Shown here piece after piece: positions 26,201 through 39,071 of a DNA stretch of 64,000 nt. Origin of the DNA: Cyclina sinensis. Lineage: Eukaryota > Mollusca > Bivalvia > Venerida > Veneridae. Within the stretch, counting starts at the first letter, position 1. Each line of letters opens with the position of its first letter. A program made the translations under genes and the position numbers. The notes under the pieces are model-generated. The model was not told the origin of the DNA. It did no database searches and was given only the letters and a program-made list of their open reading frames with translations. The stretch is taken from the NCBI GenBank assembly GCA_012932295.1, contig JAAONU010000009.1, forward strand, positions 5,382,203-5,446,202, written 5' to 3'.

Positions 26201-27085
26201 GGCTCTTGAAAGGGTCGTGTTGGTCCTAAATTTTGTCTTGGACCTATAAAAAGTACGTGTGCATATAATACCACGAAATATTGCCAAGTAAAATGTGTCA
26301 AAGTGTGCCCTTTGTCGTACACCTTAATCAGCAGGATAGCATTATGGATTACAGCTAAGCCGCTTAAATCATAAACAGAACGTGCACTAAGCCGCTTGTA
26401 TCATACACAAAGCCACCAGAATTCAAAATGTCCGCTTTAATAACTGGGCTTCTGCAAATCGTTGCGGTTCCTTTGGGCGAAAAGCTTTATCAGCTATCTG
26501 ATTTGTTAAGAACATTGTGTACCGTAAACAAAGGAAGACCATGTGTAATAAGTAGTTTATTTAACTATTGCTGTAAGCATTGTCTATTTCATATTACAAA
26601 ATATTACCGGAAATCACGCAATATGTTTTCTAAACTATGACAAGATTATGTATGCATGTTTGTTTAAGGAAAACCCAATGCTTATTAACAGACACTTGAA
26701 TGTGGCCTGCATTTCCTGAAGATGGATGTTTGTTTTGTTATGATTTGACAATGCGTAAATTTTGATTGTTTTTGTTAGTCCTGTGTCTACAGTGAGATGT
26801 CTAAAACCCTTAACCAAACTGCAGTCTACAATATTGATACCAAGAGTTCTGAAACATGCCATTTTACATACTAAGTTTACCTGCAAAACGTTTCTATCTT
26901 GTGGCTTTAAAAAAATCTAGAAAGATAATCAAACTTGCCGAGACCAACAGAATGGGAAAGGATCTTGCTGGCATATTGAGGACATGTGAATACTTAACTA
27001 TAATTAATATAATTATTGTAATCTTACAGTTGATTACGAAAGTTACTTAAATGTTTTACCATTTTTATTAAAACATACCATAATT
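23265..27085. other. Non-coding
   Basis: A poly-G run at 23592-23606 and AT-rich unique sequence. Open frames of 60-83 aa at 24345-27050 show no domain. The LINE relic begins just after this stretch, so part of 26.4-27.08 kb could be its eroded upstream portion. Confidence 0.5.
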
Positions 27086-27290
27086 AAGTTAAGAATTTCA
27101 GCTCATTCATCGAGAAGACATACTAGTTGATATTCTAAACAAAAATATATTTCGTAATGAACGTTTATGCCAGCGTTGCAATACAAGGGATATTGAAGCT
27201 GAATTTCATTTGTTATTAAATGCCCAGCATAAAACTTATAAAAAATATATATCAGTAGACATTCTTGTGATAGACCCAGTATGATTAAAT
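27086..27290 (+). pseudogene. Decayed fragment of a LINE-type reverse transcriptase polyprotein (C-terminal Cys/His region)
   Basis: One frame reads KLRISAHS at 27086; after a frame change the next reads NERLCQRCNTRDIEAEFHLL and a lysine/tyrosine-rich remainder. The pattern K-L-R-x-S-x-H…N-E-R-x-C-x-x-C…E-x-E-F-H-x-L-L is the C-terminal signature I recall from reverse transcriptase-like ORFs abundant in bivalve genomes. It has at least one frameshift and no upstream polymerase motifs, so it is a dead relic. Confidence 0.6.
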
Positions 27291-27643
27291 TTCTAGATCT
27301 TTAAAAGTGTAACTGTGTAAAGTTTCAATTGATAATAACGAAGCTTCGGTTAATAGAAATGATATCATATGTATATTAACTAAATTTCTGTTCTTACACT
27401 TTTCCCAAGCAAGTATTTTGTGAATTTTGTCTGAATTTGCTTATTGAATTAAGTTTTTGGTGAAAAAATATTTGTTTAATCGTCCGTATATTTCAAATCA
27501 CAATCACCTTTTGTAACAAAAGACATTTTCTGCATCTTCGGTAATATCTTAATTGAACAATCCGTGTTTAAGCACAACGTTATTTAGCTAATAAGAAAAT
27601 TAGACAATGAATATTAAACGACCATCTCTTGTTTTGGTAACAG

Positions 27644-27927
27644 TTATCAACGTTAGATAACGTTGACTTTCCGCTACCGAAAATATCGCGCTGTCCGAAG
27701 TTATCTTGGCTTATCAGCGCACTGTGTCCGACTATTGACAGATAATGGAAAAATAATACGTAACTGTATCCTCAGTTTGAGATAAGGTAATCTTCGAGTA
27801 TACCGTATCTATATGAATATGGCGTTTGCGTCCATTAAGACCTTATTCCGTGACTAAAATTATGAGTGGAAAGTCTGTCATTAAATAAATACAACAGATA
27901 AATGACATCTCGTGTCGGTCGAGATAA
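27644..27927. promoter_or_regulatory. Cluster of eight GATA-factor motifs
   Basis: WGATAR matches on either strand at 27644-27649, 27655-27660, 27701-27706, 27711-27716, 27740-27745, 27780-27785, 27896-27901 and 27922-27927. With this base composition roughly one would be expected. The sequence is not simple repeat. It lies about 7 kb upstream of the Frizzled start; a function as an enhancer is inference. Confidence 0.4.
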
Positions 27928-30900
27928 AACATGTATTTAGCAGTCTGGTGGATTTCCTTTTTCAAACATTCGGTTATTAGATTCAGTTTTATCTGGAACT
28001 TTTTTGCTTTTATTTTTTCGGGAGTTATGAGCCTTCAATTCTAATCCATTTTTCACCACATTTCAGCACTATCTTGGCTCTAACTAACAAATTTAAGAAT
28101 ATTGCTGGGATCTCATTTGACTGGGCGTCAGTGCATGGGTACCTTTGACAATGTAAAGGAAATTTTCGAATACTAACATTTCAGTTGTTGTTGTTGTAAA
28201 GTCTCTTCAATGAAGATGTTTCTGTACATCCACATGGTTGATATTTCTAAAATATTGCAAGAACATAAATGCTGTCTTACTGATAAGACATAAAAACAGT
28301 ATCAAAATAAAGACTGACATTTAGCAAATGTTTTGCAGGGCATTCTTTGAGCGGTGCCAAGTTAATATCAGAAATAGTTCCGTTAATGTGTGCTACATTG
28401 TAACACTTGTGTTTCCAAGTCATCAAGTCTGATTAATTATCTAACTTGCCTTCGGAGCGGATTAATTTGACATTTTGTTACTACGTCCGCCTGTCAAGAC
28501 GCATGCAGATTCTATTTATTTAAAAATTACTTCGCACATCCGGTTTTAAGACGCCCAGTATCAATTTTTGCAATCCTTGTCACTCAGAAGGCTTCCCGTG
28601 CACCGTACTGTTTTCAAACGCAGCAGTAAAGCGTCTGTTTTTCGCCTTGTCCTTAGCGGTGTATCTAATTACGACGAGAAAGTAGTTCCCTGCTGCCAAA
28701 TCAGTGTTCCTCTTTACACCCTTTGGAAGCAAATTTGTGACATCCCGTCGTGAAAATTAGAACCGATTAGATGGTAATTTCATCCAGCTTTGGTGCATTT
28801 TTTTCAGGGCTTAGAATTGTCAAAATAAATTTGCCAAGTTTGTTTTGATTCACCAAGGGCTTATTGATAAATATCTCGCTTCAGAATCTATTCGCGAGGG
28901 ATAAGTGCATGTCAAAACTTCAGCTTGAATTGCCAAAATACATTGTAGTTCGCATGCTGCACATGCATTTATGTGATCTAGAAATCACGCATCCTGGTTT
29001 TTCAAATATAAGCCGAAGTCAGGTAGATCTAAAGTGTACAAACTAGCATTTCCTTGTAACTGCATAGGCCATCAACATTTGTGTTTTATAAGGTGCTTAT
29101 ACAACATTGAAGACAATATAATGCTACAGTTTTCGATTAAGTGTATTTTCATTTTTTTAAATCTAGAATCCCCGACATAGGAGATTTTTTTATCAATATA
29201 TTTCTATCATTTTATTTTGAACGCGTGTACTTGTATGTTTCTAAATGAAAAGTTGATGTCTTTCTTAAGCTAGGTTCCATTTGAGAAAAGTGATAGAACT
29301 TAAAACTTTATCATAGAACGTGAGAGATATTTCAGTTGAAAATGTCTATGAACTGAAAAGGTCAGGGTGAAAAAAAAGTAAAACGAAAAGGTGTGAAAAT
29401 ATGACCGAACGTTTCCGAATGGAGCGTCTTTTACATATGTGTTGTTTGTAAAAAGGTATTGATATGGACTGTATTTTAAGTTCACTTTGCCCTCAAAAAA
29501 TGATTACATCTGACAGTATCTTTAAACCTGTTAATGGAAGTGACCGACGTTTCTGTCACTTTGTCGTATTTTTAGCGGCTTTACCCGAAAGTCCTTTTGT
29601 TGCTAGTAACAGTTACTGATAACTCTTTTGTCCGCGGCGAGCAGTTTTTGTCAGGTCTTCAACGTGTGGAGACAGCTTTAGCACTTAGTTAGAAACGGTG
29701 CTAACAACAACATGGATTAGTCACTGACCAGGTGCGTCAGACGAATCACGGTGACGAATGTTTGATTGATTAATCAGACATGAATAAAATGTTTACCGCT
29801 GCAAAGTTAATAAATTTCATCCAATTCCCTAACAATAATGAAATTACTTTCAGTAAATAGACGGGTCTGGACAAAAAGTTCTAGTTTTAACTAGACACTC
29901 TCATCTCTGATTGCAGTATTGTTCACACTTAGCTATTTTTTTTTACCGCAAGACTGAATTTCTTTTTGAATTTCTGTGGGGAAAAATATTTCTATTAAAA
30001 TATGTCGTCTAAAATTTAGAATAAATGTTAATGCTATATCTTTTTTTTCCATTTATATGTCTAATTTGTTTTAAATAAAGGAAATGCCATAACTTTAAAT
30101 ATAGTTCTCCCATAAAGCTAATATTTTTGTTATATTGTTTAATGTTTTTTCATATTCCCACTGTAATCCGGGTAATATGCATTTTTGCCAATGTAAATTC
30201 AAGTGGCATGTGTAAATAAACATTTTTCAATACAGATCTGTAAAAGAGGGGCGGATCTTTGGTGTAATTGTTTTTAAGAGCTCTTTGCAATGTCATTCAG
30301 TCATTGCACTACGCTTACCCCAGAGTTTCAGAATTCAGAGCAAACACTGCGTACAAAAAACAAATTTTTAACAATACTTTATGTTTACTTAAACAAAAAT
30401 ACTTTAAACCGTTACTGCAATGACATCCAATCAATGAGGGTCAAATTGGGATACGAATTTTATCCATGTCTTTCCTTACATCTACGATTTTTCTCTAAAC
30501 TTGTGTTTTTAAGGACGAGACCTTCAATGTAAAATGTTCGGCTATATTTATAATATGTAACTTTAAAAGGCTTGGAGAGCAAATGTTAATGACCAAGTTC
30601 TCTTTTGACGAAAAATAAAGAGACAATGGTTTGTTCTGAGATTTTATCATTTGTAAATCGGCAATGTCACATTTTGTCTAATTTTCTTAATTCAAAGCGG
30701 AATGGTGGGGAGTCGCATCCACTGTGTAAATTTAGCATAAGTCGTGAACTTTTGTTGAACGGGATGTTGCTCTTATTAGCAACACAACTGTCTCTGTCTG
30801 TGAAAGCGTAAAAGGAAGATTCGGGGATGTCGTTAAAACAAGTGTGAAATCTCCTGCGCCGAGCCCCCATATCTTTTCGTCACATGATGCGGCAATTTGT

Positions 30901-33469
30901 CGCTTTTCTGTTGAAATCGTACTCTTAATTGATCGTTGGGTTCCACTAATCAATTTCGCTCAGCGGGTGAAGCTTGTACCGACATTCCGGACTCAAGTAT
31001 CGACCCGATCTTTAAAACACTTCTTTTATTTGTCTAAAACTACCACAAAATACTCCTTAAATATTACAAATTGTCGCTCTTCAGTTTTGAAAACCGAATA
31101 AATTGAACGTGGATTCGAGCACAAAGGAGTTAAATCGAAACACAAGAGCCAAGCCAATACGGTCTTTGCGCTCTTACAATTTGTTAAAATTTAAATTGTT
31201 GAAATAAGATGAATTTCATTGAAATTTTTAACAATGACGTATAAAAGATTATCTTACACTATTCGAGACCCGCTGACAGTGGGACAGACCTCATTAAAGT
31301 TGTTTTTCAGTGAACGAAAAGATGTCGTGTCAGGAGAGAAAATCAAGATGTCTCAATTTGTATTTATTTATTGCCTCTAAAAAATTACACAACTACATAT
31401 TTTAAGTATTTTTAGCAAAAATTCCATTCATTGATTAGAAATAAAATCTGAATTCTGTATTGTTAGGTTTTAAAATATTTCTGTGCTTTTATCGTGGTAA
31501 ATGTGGAAATGATGGTATCATAGCATCGTAGGCAGTGTTTGTTTTTTCTCCTTGAAGGTGTCGGCATCATTAAAAAAAAGAATTCAAGAGTACACAAAAG
31601 ATGAGAACTTTAAAAACACGAAGCCACTGGGAGGAATATCCGATTAGGAGGTACAAAATTACGATAACAACATCGGCACTATCACGGCGAATCAGAAAAA
31701 TAATAAATTCCTTGTCATTTAAATCTAAAATATCATCTAATGCTCGTAAAACAATATTAAGATCATTCGTATAGACAAAAATGATGAGACCTTAAGAAAC
31801 AGATAAAAGGTCAATGATTATTCAAAAAGATTTTGAAGTTTTGACAAGTTTACAAAACAACTTTTATCATGTCATTTTCTGTAAAATTTTGAATTATCTA
31901 CACTATCGTTGAAATTTCATGATCTTATCGATTTTTCGACACGCCGAAAATTATTTTTGACGCTGCAAAAATTGAGTGTGAAAAATGATTTGCTGTCATA
32001 ATCAGGTGTCAGTTTTGTAACAGATCATTAGTTATTGTAAATGGTGATTATCTTTGAAGTTGTAATAATGCTGAAATGTTATTGAGTAATACTTAATGAT
32101 GACTGGATGAAGAGTTGTCGTTCTTGCATAAGGGTCAATTCAAAGCTAATGATTTTGCATAATAATGCAAATGATCTTTTTCATGGTCAATCATATATTG
32201 TCACATAAACAGCATATTTTTATTCAGAATGCTTGTAAGATTACTGAAATAAAATGTTTTAGTGAAAATGATGCGTTAGTGATCCCCTTTTTTTTAGTTA
32301 ACAAAATACAATAACATCGATAAAAGGTGCGATCGAAGTTGAGAATTTCTTATAATCAATAAACTAAAATGTTTATAATAACAAAATAACGGTGCATTGG
32401 TCCTTAGTTCTCGCAAGCAGAACAATCATGCGGTTTAAAACGCAACTTTCTCATGAAGAAAACAAAAAACAGGATCCCCACTGTTTATAAAAAGATGGAA
32501 AAAAACTGCAAAACATGTCGCATATGTGACACTGCCACTAGAGACGTTAAGTGACGTTGACGTTAAGTGACGTTAATCCTCACATTGAATAACAGAGCTA
32601 TCCCTAAATACACGCAAAAATATTCTCCCGAGGATTCCATTTTAGTCCTGGCATTATGATATAATTGTTGCAAGGCGCAATTTCTTAGATAGAATGCCAG
32701 ATACGTTCTCACTGCTAATAGGCGCTGACTAGAACAAATAAACGGCGTTGGAGTTTTGATTTGCCTTTGGGTTAACTCCATTCTTATGTTTCCACTTTCA
32801 TTACACGCTGAAATCTGTGTTTGCCTGTTTCTGTATGTCTGAGAACATGCGAAGATATTTTTTTTCTGTGAGATTTTGTGGTAATTTCGTTTGTTAAAAG
32901 CAAAAGAAAGTATATTATGTTCCGTTGTGCTGTCTTTCTACTAACCAAGACTGTTAAGAGATTTATTTTACATGCTGTTGACTGAATAATGCTGAATAAT
33001 CGTACAATTTGTTTACTTTATGTTTTTTAGACTTATATAATGAGTTATCTATCAGATGAACTCTTTGACTCAGAGAAGTTTATTTTGTCCAGTTATTACA
33101 TTTGTAGGCCTTCTCTTGTCTCTGTCTGGTTCTAAACTTGTTTAACAATGTTCTTAAAAATTTACTTTGCTTAAGCTTCGTTAATTTAGATTTTTTTCAG
33201 TCTGAAAACGCGCTTTGTTTAAAAAATCAGCTGTTTTTTAAGGTGTCTTCTTTATCGCATCCAAAATCATGGAAGTATGCAAGTATTTTCCTTAATCTGG
33301 CCATATATTCTCATTTCTTTCATAGTTGTTACTTAAATATATACACAAGATCATTTTTCATACAAATTAACGTTTGCCAGTGAGTTGATCGACAAATAGT
33401 AATATTTCAAAATCATTTTCGATTTATCTTTACAGGAAATCGTAGTGTACTGATCAAAATCATCAGAGC
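27928..33469. other. Non-coding upstream region of Frizzled-5/8
   Basis: No gene and little repeat. Several GC-richer, high-complexity blocks (28380-28760, 29520-29780, 30680-31000) stand out from the AT-rich background and are candidates for regulatory DNA. Confidence 0.5.
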
Positions 33470-34859
33470 GCCTGCCAATCATCCAGATAATACAGATGAG
33501 TCTAAGTAGGAGGAGCGTTTAGATCACGTGATTAAACCTACGCTTTGCATTCGCTGAGATCTTCATCTGCTGCTGTGACGTAACTTTGGAGCGATTCATA
33601 TTCAAAGATAACTGGCAAATATTTTGTATACAAGTGAAACTAAATGACTTTGACATCGCATTCGGAATAATAATCATTAATGACAATCAGTAGATATCTA
33701 AACTTGATTACGATCTTTGCTCTTTCGATGTCAGTACTTGAAGAACTTCACTGAAACAGTTTGCTCGGGGGACATAAAGTCGTGAAAAACATAGACAAAA
33801 GGACTCGTTATTATTAAAATCGGTTTAAACATTTCACAGTTTTCCACAGATTTTGGAGTAAAACTGAGTGGACTGTCTCTATTAGATAATCACGTGTCAA
33901 ACTTGTCAAAAAGTGTTGAGACTTTCACCGTAGCTGGATATAAAGTGTGTACAAATCCGTACTAGCTCAGAAACCGATTTGTTTGAACTCTGCACAAGTA
34001 CCTAGTTGTTCGACTGAAATCTAATACCAGCTTAGCTTTTCGGATTAAACCTAAGGATCGTATTTAGTCTCAGGGATTTGGTTTGCACCAAGAAAACAAA
34101 CATATTTTAAGCTATAAAAAGTTTACATTGGTTCGAGTGTCGCCGAACGAGAGGTTTCAGCTACAAAAATCAGTGTTGGATTTGGCGTCAGAAATTGAGG
34201 AGCCTTCGGACTTAAGTTTCATTTTTTGGACATCGAATATTAAAAAAATATATATGAACAATATTTCTTTGTTCATAGTTGTACAAGGATAAAAGAAACG
34301 TTTCTGATAAGTTGCTTGTTCTCTAACATAAGTGAAGCCCTGTTTTCACGTGTTTTGGGTGGAAGCCATCAATTTATCAGAAATTGACGAGTATAAAATA
34401 TAGATATTTGGATTTCATATAGGTCAATTTTGTTTATATTTTCACATCATTTAAATAGCTTAAACTCTACGTTGAGGACTTTGTGTGATTACAGGAGCTG
34501 AGGGGTTTGTTTATACGGAATATTTTCACTTATAAACACGGGAGAAAATTTGGACATAATCACAAAGATAGTGTATATATCAACCGGAGTTAAGATAAGC
34601 GGACTTGATACAACGGTCAGCCGACGAGATAAAGTGACCGTGCTGAAATTACCGACCAATAGATTAGCTAATTTAGATCACGGAATGGACTAATAATTGT
34701 CTTAATTTTGTGTAAATTGACCAGAAATAACTTCACTAATTTGAAGCATAGAGAAGCGAAGGGCCATCCTTTCTCTGATAAGAGTAGACTTGAAAATAAA
34801 CAGTTTTAATGTGTCACTGAGCAGAAACTGAAAGAAAGAAAAGAGAAAGGCAAGTGAAG
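33470..34859 (+). promoter_or_regulatory. Probable promoter and 5' UTR region of Frizzled-5/8
   Basis: Non-repetitive sequence leading into the Frizzled start codon. It has two CACGTG E-box cores (33525-33530, within palindromic ATCACGTGAT, and 33891-33896) and a very short upstream frame starting at ATG 34809. I see no clear TATA box or initiator, so neither the transcription start nor a possible 5' UTR intron can be placed. Confidence 0.35.
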
Positions 34860-35021
34860 ATGGACAGACTGAAGAAATTAAAAATGGAGAAATACATCCT
34901 TATGTTATGCACTTTGGTTTTAACAATAGGAGTGACAGAAGGAGAAAAGAAACAATGCCAGGAGATAACAATACCGATGTGTAAAGGAATTGGCTATAAC
35001 TACACATATATGCCGAACAAA
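34860..35021 (+). CDS. fzd5/8: Frizzled-5/8 exon 1 (signal peptide and start of CRD)
   Basis: Encodes residues 1-54: a basic start, a hydrophobic core (ILMLCTLVLTIGV), then the CRD opening with C33 and C41 in 'CQEITIPMCKGIGYNYT', a highly conserved Frizzled signature. The donor is AAA|GTAAGT after a complete codon. An in-frame GTG lies two codons upstream of the ATG, but the ATG is the credible start. Confidence 0.93.
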
Positions 35022-38000
35022 GTAAGTATCTTAAAAACTTACAATAAAAATTTTAATCAATTGTCTTAAAAAGGTTCCAGAATCTGGGATAGAGTGGGGT
35101 GACAGGGCAAACCTATGTGTGGAAATTGGATTTGAACATTAGAATGACATTTTCAACATTTAAATGACAATTTAAAGAGCACTTCCAAGCCAAATAATTA
35201 ACCATTTGAAGAGTCAAAACTTTCCCTTTTTTTTACTAAAAAACAAGTATTAATGTTCATTAACATTATTTGAACAAAGTTATTGGTGTCCAATCTGCAT
35301 ATATGATAATACATTATTTTGATCATTTCAAGTACCAAAATGTCATTAAGAAAATAAAAACTGAAAAAAAGTAAAATCTATTAGGAGAATATTATACTAA
35401 TCGAAGTATTCATCATCTCAGTCAGCATTGTACATTATCTGATGATAATTATTCTATTAAAACTGTGTAGAAATTGAAGTCATAAATATGTCACATATTG
35501 TGGTCAGCAGTCAATTACTCGTGACTTAAATATTAAATCTATGAATATATGGCAGTACTGGGCCATTAAGTTATGATTTTATTGAAGTAATTTCTTTATA
35601 TATTTTTTTTTGCTGCTTCAAAGCATGCACTGTGATGTTCAACATGACAAGATTCAGTATTGCTTTATTTATCTTGTTGTTGCATTTCTTGAATTCTCGA
35701 ATTTTATTGTTTGATTGAAAAGTTATATAAAAATCTATATCAGAAAAATTAAAAAGAAGTAGGGACAATAAAAAAATCTGTTTGAAACACTTTCGAAAAT
35801 TTTTATTTTACATCAATCTTTAAGCATATTTTGTTCTGATTCTTTGGGTAGATTCTAAAAAAAAGAAATAACAACAATAATATTATGATGACAGTGACAA
35901 TAATAATGATAATTATGATAACCATAATAACAACAACAATGATAATGATATGTAAAATCTGTTAGAATACCAGGATTCATATAAAAAATATCTGACATGT
36001 ATTATATATGTTGAAGACATTTTTTACTGTACGTATAAAAATATGGGAATGTAAGATGGAAAATACAAAAGAGTATGAAAACTTTGAACAAAAGAAAGAA
36101 AAAGAAAATATGTTTCGTATCAAGAGAATCTCTGGCGATGTGATGTTTGGATGTACAAGTTCTGACAAGTATTTGTAATTTCCCCAGCATTACCAGCCAA
36201 ATTCTCGTGCCAGCAGCACGTGCTATACTCTACATGTATAAAACGCATTCCTGCATATATAAACGTGCACACTGTACATGTTGGTGCATCATGGGTTTTA
36301 TAGATCCATCAGAAATATCTGTTAAAAGTATGATAGATTTTGTTGTTTGATAAATACACCAGAAGCTGTCAAATTTCTCGAAAAGTAGATGAAATTGAAA
36401 AATACAGATTTTTTTTTAAAACAGAATTTGTATATAACAAAAGCAATAAATTTCTTTGCAAACAATGTCATCAACCAAATATTTTGTAGGAATTCAAAAA
36501 GAAACCTTAATCTAAGAAGATTTTTGTCTTTTTCGTCTTTATACTATAACTCTTTACAAATGATAAAAAACCTTGCAGTTATTTATTTTGTATATGATGT
36601 CAACTGTCATCTGTTTCCAAATTTTAAGCGGGCATTTTATGCACACTCTTCGACTCGAAAACAGCATTTCAGTCTCAAGGCCACCAGTCACTGACTTCCA
36701 TGGTTCGAAGTTCAATCCGGTATCTTGAAATAAGATATTGCCATAGAAGCAGATTACCGTCGAGATAAAATATCTTTGTAGATTGCGTCTTTAAAAAGTA
36801 GTTCCTGTTCTCAGACAATAGTATTCTTACACCGTTACATCAAAACATGTATAAATACTCAGATATTTGAAATGTATTCTTCCGCTTACAAAAAGAAATT
36901 GAGTAGCTTAGTGTACTGAATATAATCTTACAATAAATTAAACTAGGTCATTTCAGACGAAAGCCTTTCAAATCTATCAATATAATGTTATAATGACTAT
37001 TTATTTTTCAGTCATTTATGCTTCTTAACAAATATTTTATCAGTTGAAATATGAAACTGAAAAAAAATATCATCACTAAATGAAAAACGTTTTCAAATAT
37101 ATGAATTTTCCAATCACCTGCAAATCTTTTAATGTTTTTTTTAGTTATGAGAGAGTGCACGGATTTCACGAAATTAACATTTTTGATTGATCTTTTCCAG
37201 TTTAACCACGATTCCCAGGACGAGGCTGGCTTAGAGGTACACCAGTTCTGGCCACTAGTTGAGATCCACTGCTCCCCGGACCTCAAATTCTTTCTTTGTT
37301 CCATGTATGCCCCGATATGCATGGAGAACTACAAACCACACCTTCCCGCGTGCAGGTATGTGCAATAAACGCTATACTCCATGTTACGTTTTATGTTTCA
37401 TATTAACATATTATGTTGAATATATTGTCAATGAACACTCATTGCAAAAATATATAGTTTACCACATTGGATTTTGGCAGTTGATATTAAATTAAATATT
37501 TCTTAAAATTAATTAAACTACTATGTTCCTTCTGATTTCTTGCTTACGTCATTTTGTTCGTAATTTACAAATACCTGTATTATTTTAGGTCTGTCTGTGA
37601 GAGGGCAAAGTCCGGCTGTGCTCCCCTTATGAGGCAATATGGATTTGTGTGGCCGGAACGCATGGATTGTAGCAAGCTCCCATACTACGGTGAGAAAGGA
37701 AAGCTTTGTATGGACCGCAACATCACGGACAGTTCCTCTACAGAACGACCACCGAAACCTCCTGGTCAAAGAACGACACAGAAACCTCGTGACCCCATGG
37801 AGACGCCGAAGAAAAATATGGACAACGATTATAATGACTTACATACGGATCTGGATGGTTGGGAAACCTATATGAATAATAAAAACTTCAACAATGACAT
37901 GTTTGATCCCTACAAGACAATTATTGAAGAACATGCGTGTACCTGCAAATGCAGACTACAGCCGATACACGAGTCAAGTTCTTATTACAACAAAGTTAGC

Positions 38001-39071
38001 TCAGGTGGACTAAAGAACTGTGGAATGAATTGTACTAGCCCTTACCTCAGTGAGGATGAAAAGACATTCGCTGTGTTTTGGATAGGACTGTGGTCAATAT
38101 TGTGTTGTATTTCCACATCAATTACTCTTCTCACGTTCGTGCTTGACATGACGAGATTTAAATATCCAGAACGACCAATCATATTCTTGACAGGCTGTTA
38201 CTTCATGGTTTCTGTTGGTTACATCATCCGACTGGTTGTCGGTCACGAGAATGTCGCGTGCGATGGAAGTATGATACGCTATTCAACAACGGGACCAGCC
38301 TCGTGTGTTTCCACATTTTTACTGATCTATTTCTTCGGAATGGCTTCGTCGATATGGTGGGTTATACTAGCTTTCACTTGGTTCCTCAGTGCCGGTCTTA
38401 AGTGGGGTTCAGAGGCTATTGCCAGCTATTCACAATACTTTCATTTCGCGGCATGGCTGATTCCTAGCGTTAAAAGCATAGCAGTTCTTGCTATGTCCAG
38501 CGTCGACGGTGACCCAGTTTCCGGAATCTGTTATGTGGGGAACCAGAATATAAACAATCTAAGAGGATTTGTGTTAATTCCCTTATTTGTGTATCTAATT
38601 ATTGGTTCCACTTTTCTGATTGCTGGCTTTGTCTCTCTAGTGAGAATTCGCAATGTGATCAAAAACCAAAATGGTGGGAAAATTGAAAAACTCGAACGCC
38701 TTATGATCAGAATTGGTGTATTTTCATTGTTATATACAATTCCTGCCACAATTGTTTTAGCGTGTTACTTTTATGAGCAATATTTAAAAGACCAGTGGGA
38801 GAAGTCAGTTATCTGCCCTTGTTTAGAAAAATCCTCAAAACCAGACTTTGCAGTATTTATGTTGAAGTACTTTATGCTGCTGGTGGTCGGAATTACAAGT
38901 GGATTCTGGATTTGGACTGGGAAGACTTTAGAAACATGGAAAAGACTGTGTAACGGTGCACTGTGTTGTAGAAACTCTGACTATGCCTACTCGAGGCCCC
39001 CAATCAAATACTCCCCTACCAGTAACTCTGCTGTGTCCAGTCTGCACAAGCCGCCAGTTAGCCATTGTTAA
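34860..39071 (+). CDS. fzd5/8: Frizzled-5/8 class Wnt receptor, complete three-exon gene
   Basis: Seven-pass plasma-membrane receptor that binds Wnt through an extracellular cysteine-rich domain (CRD) and signals through Dishevelled. Exons 34860-35021, 37201-37355 and 37589-39071 join in frame to 599 aa plus stop. Residues 1-28 look like a signal peptide. The CRD (about 33-146) has all ten cysteines (33, 41, 78, 87, 94, 105, 109, 116, 133, 146), and 'HQFWPLVEI' and 'CSPDLKFFLCSMY' are typical of the 5/8 class. N-glycosylation sequons lie at N47 and N150. An Asn/Asp-rich linker (about 150-225) follows. Seven membrane helices lie at roughly 266-291, 302-322, 345-373, 391-410, 432-458, 478-500 and 528-550. 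The Dishevelled-binding KTxxxW motif is KTLETW at 551-556. The tail ends in SHC, where I recall vertebrate FZD5 ending in SHV. The start at 34860 was chosen because it leads directly into the hydrophobic signal; M9 is an alternative. The class is firm; I did not resolve Fzd5 from Fzd8, which are usually one gene in invertebrates. Confidence 0.95.
35022..37200 (+). other. Frizzled-5/8 intron 1
   Basis: A 2.2-kb intron bounded by GTAAGT and TTTTCCAG. The content is AT-rich with an ATG/AAC-rich simple-sequence patch at about 35860-35955. I see no exon, RNA gene or element in it. Intron 2 (37356-37588) is short and featureless. Confidence 0.85.
37201..37355 (+). CDS. fzd5/8: Frizzled-5/8 exon 2 (CRD core)
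   Basis: Residues 55-105 plus two bases of codon 106. The acceptor is TTTTCCAG|TTT and the donor CAG|GTATGT. It carries four CRD cysteines and the 'FNHDSQDEAGLEVHQFWPL' block that is nearly invariant in Fzd5/8 proteins. Reading joins exon 1 (phase 0) and exon 3 (phase 2) without adjustment. Confidence 0.94.
37589..39071 (+). CDS. fzd5/8: Frizzled-5/8 exon 3 (end of CRD, linker, seven membrane helices, tail)
   Basis: The acceptor is TATTTTAG|G. It completes Arg106 and runs on with 'SVCERAKSGCAPLMRQYGF'. It codes the last four CRD cysteines, the low-complexity Asn/Asp-rich linker, the whole membrane domain and the cytoplasmic tail up to TAA at 39069-39071. A single long exon for the membrane domain matches the intron-poor structure of this receptor class. 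Confidence 0.95.
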
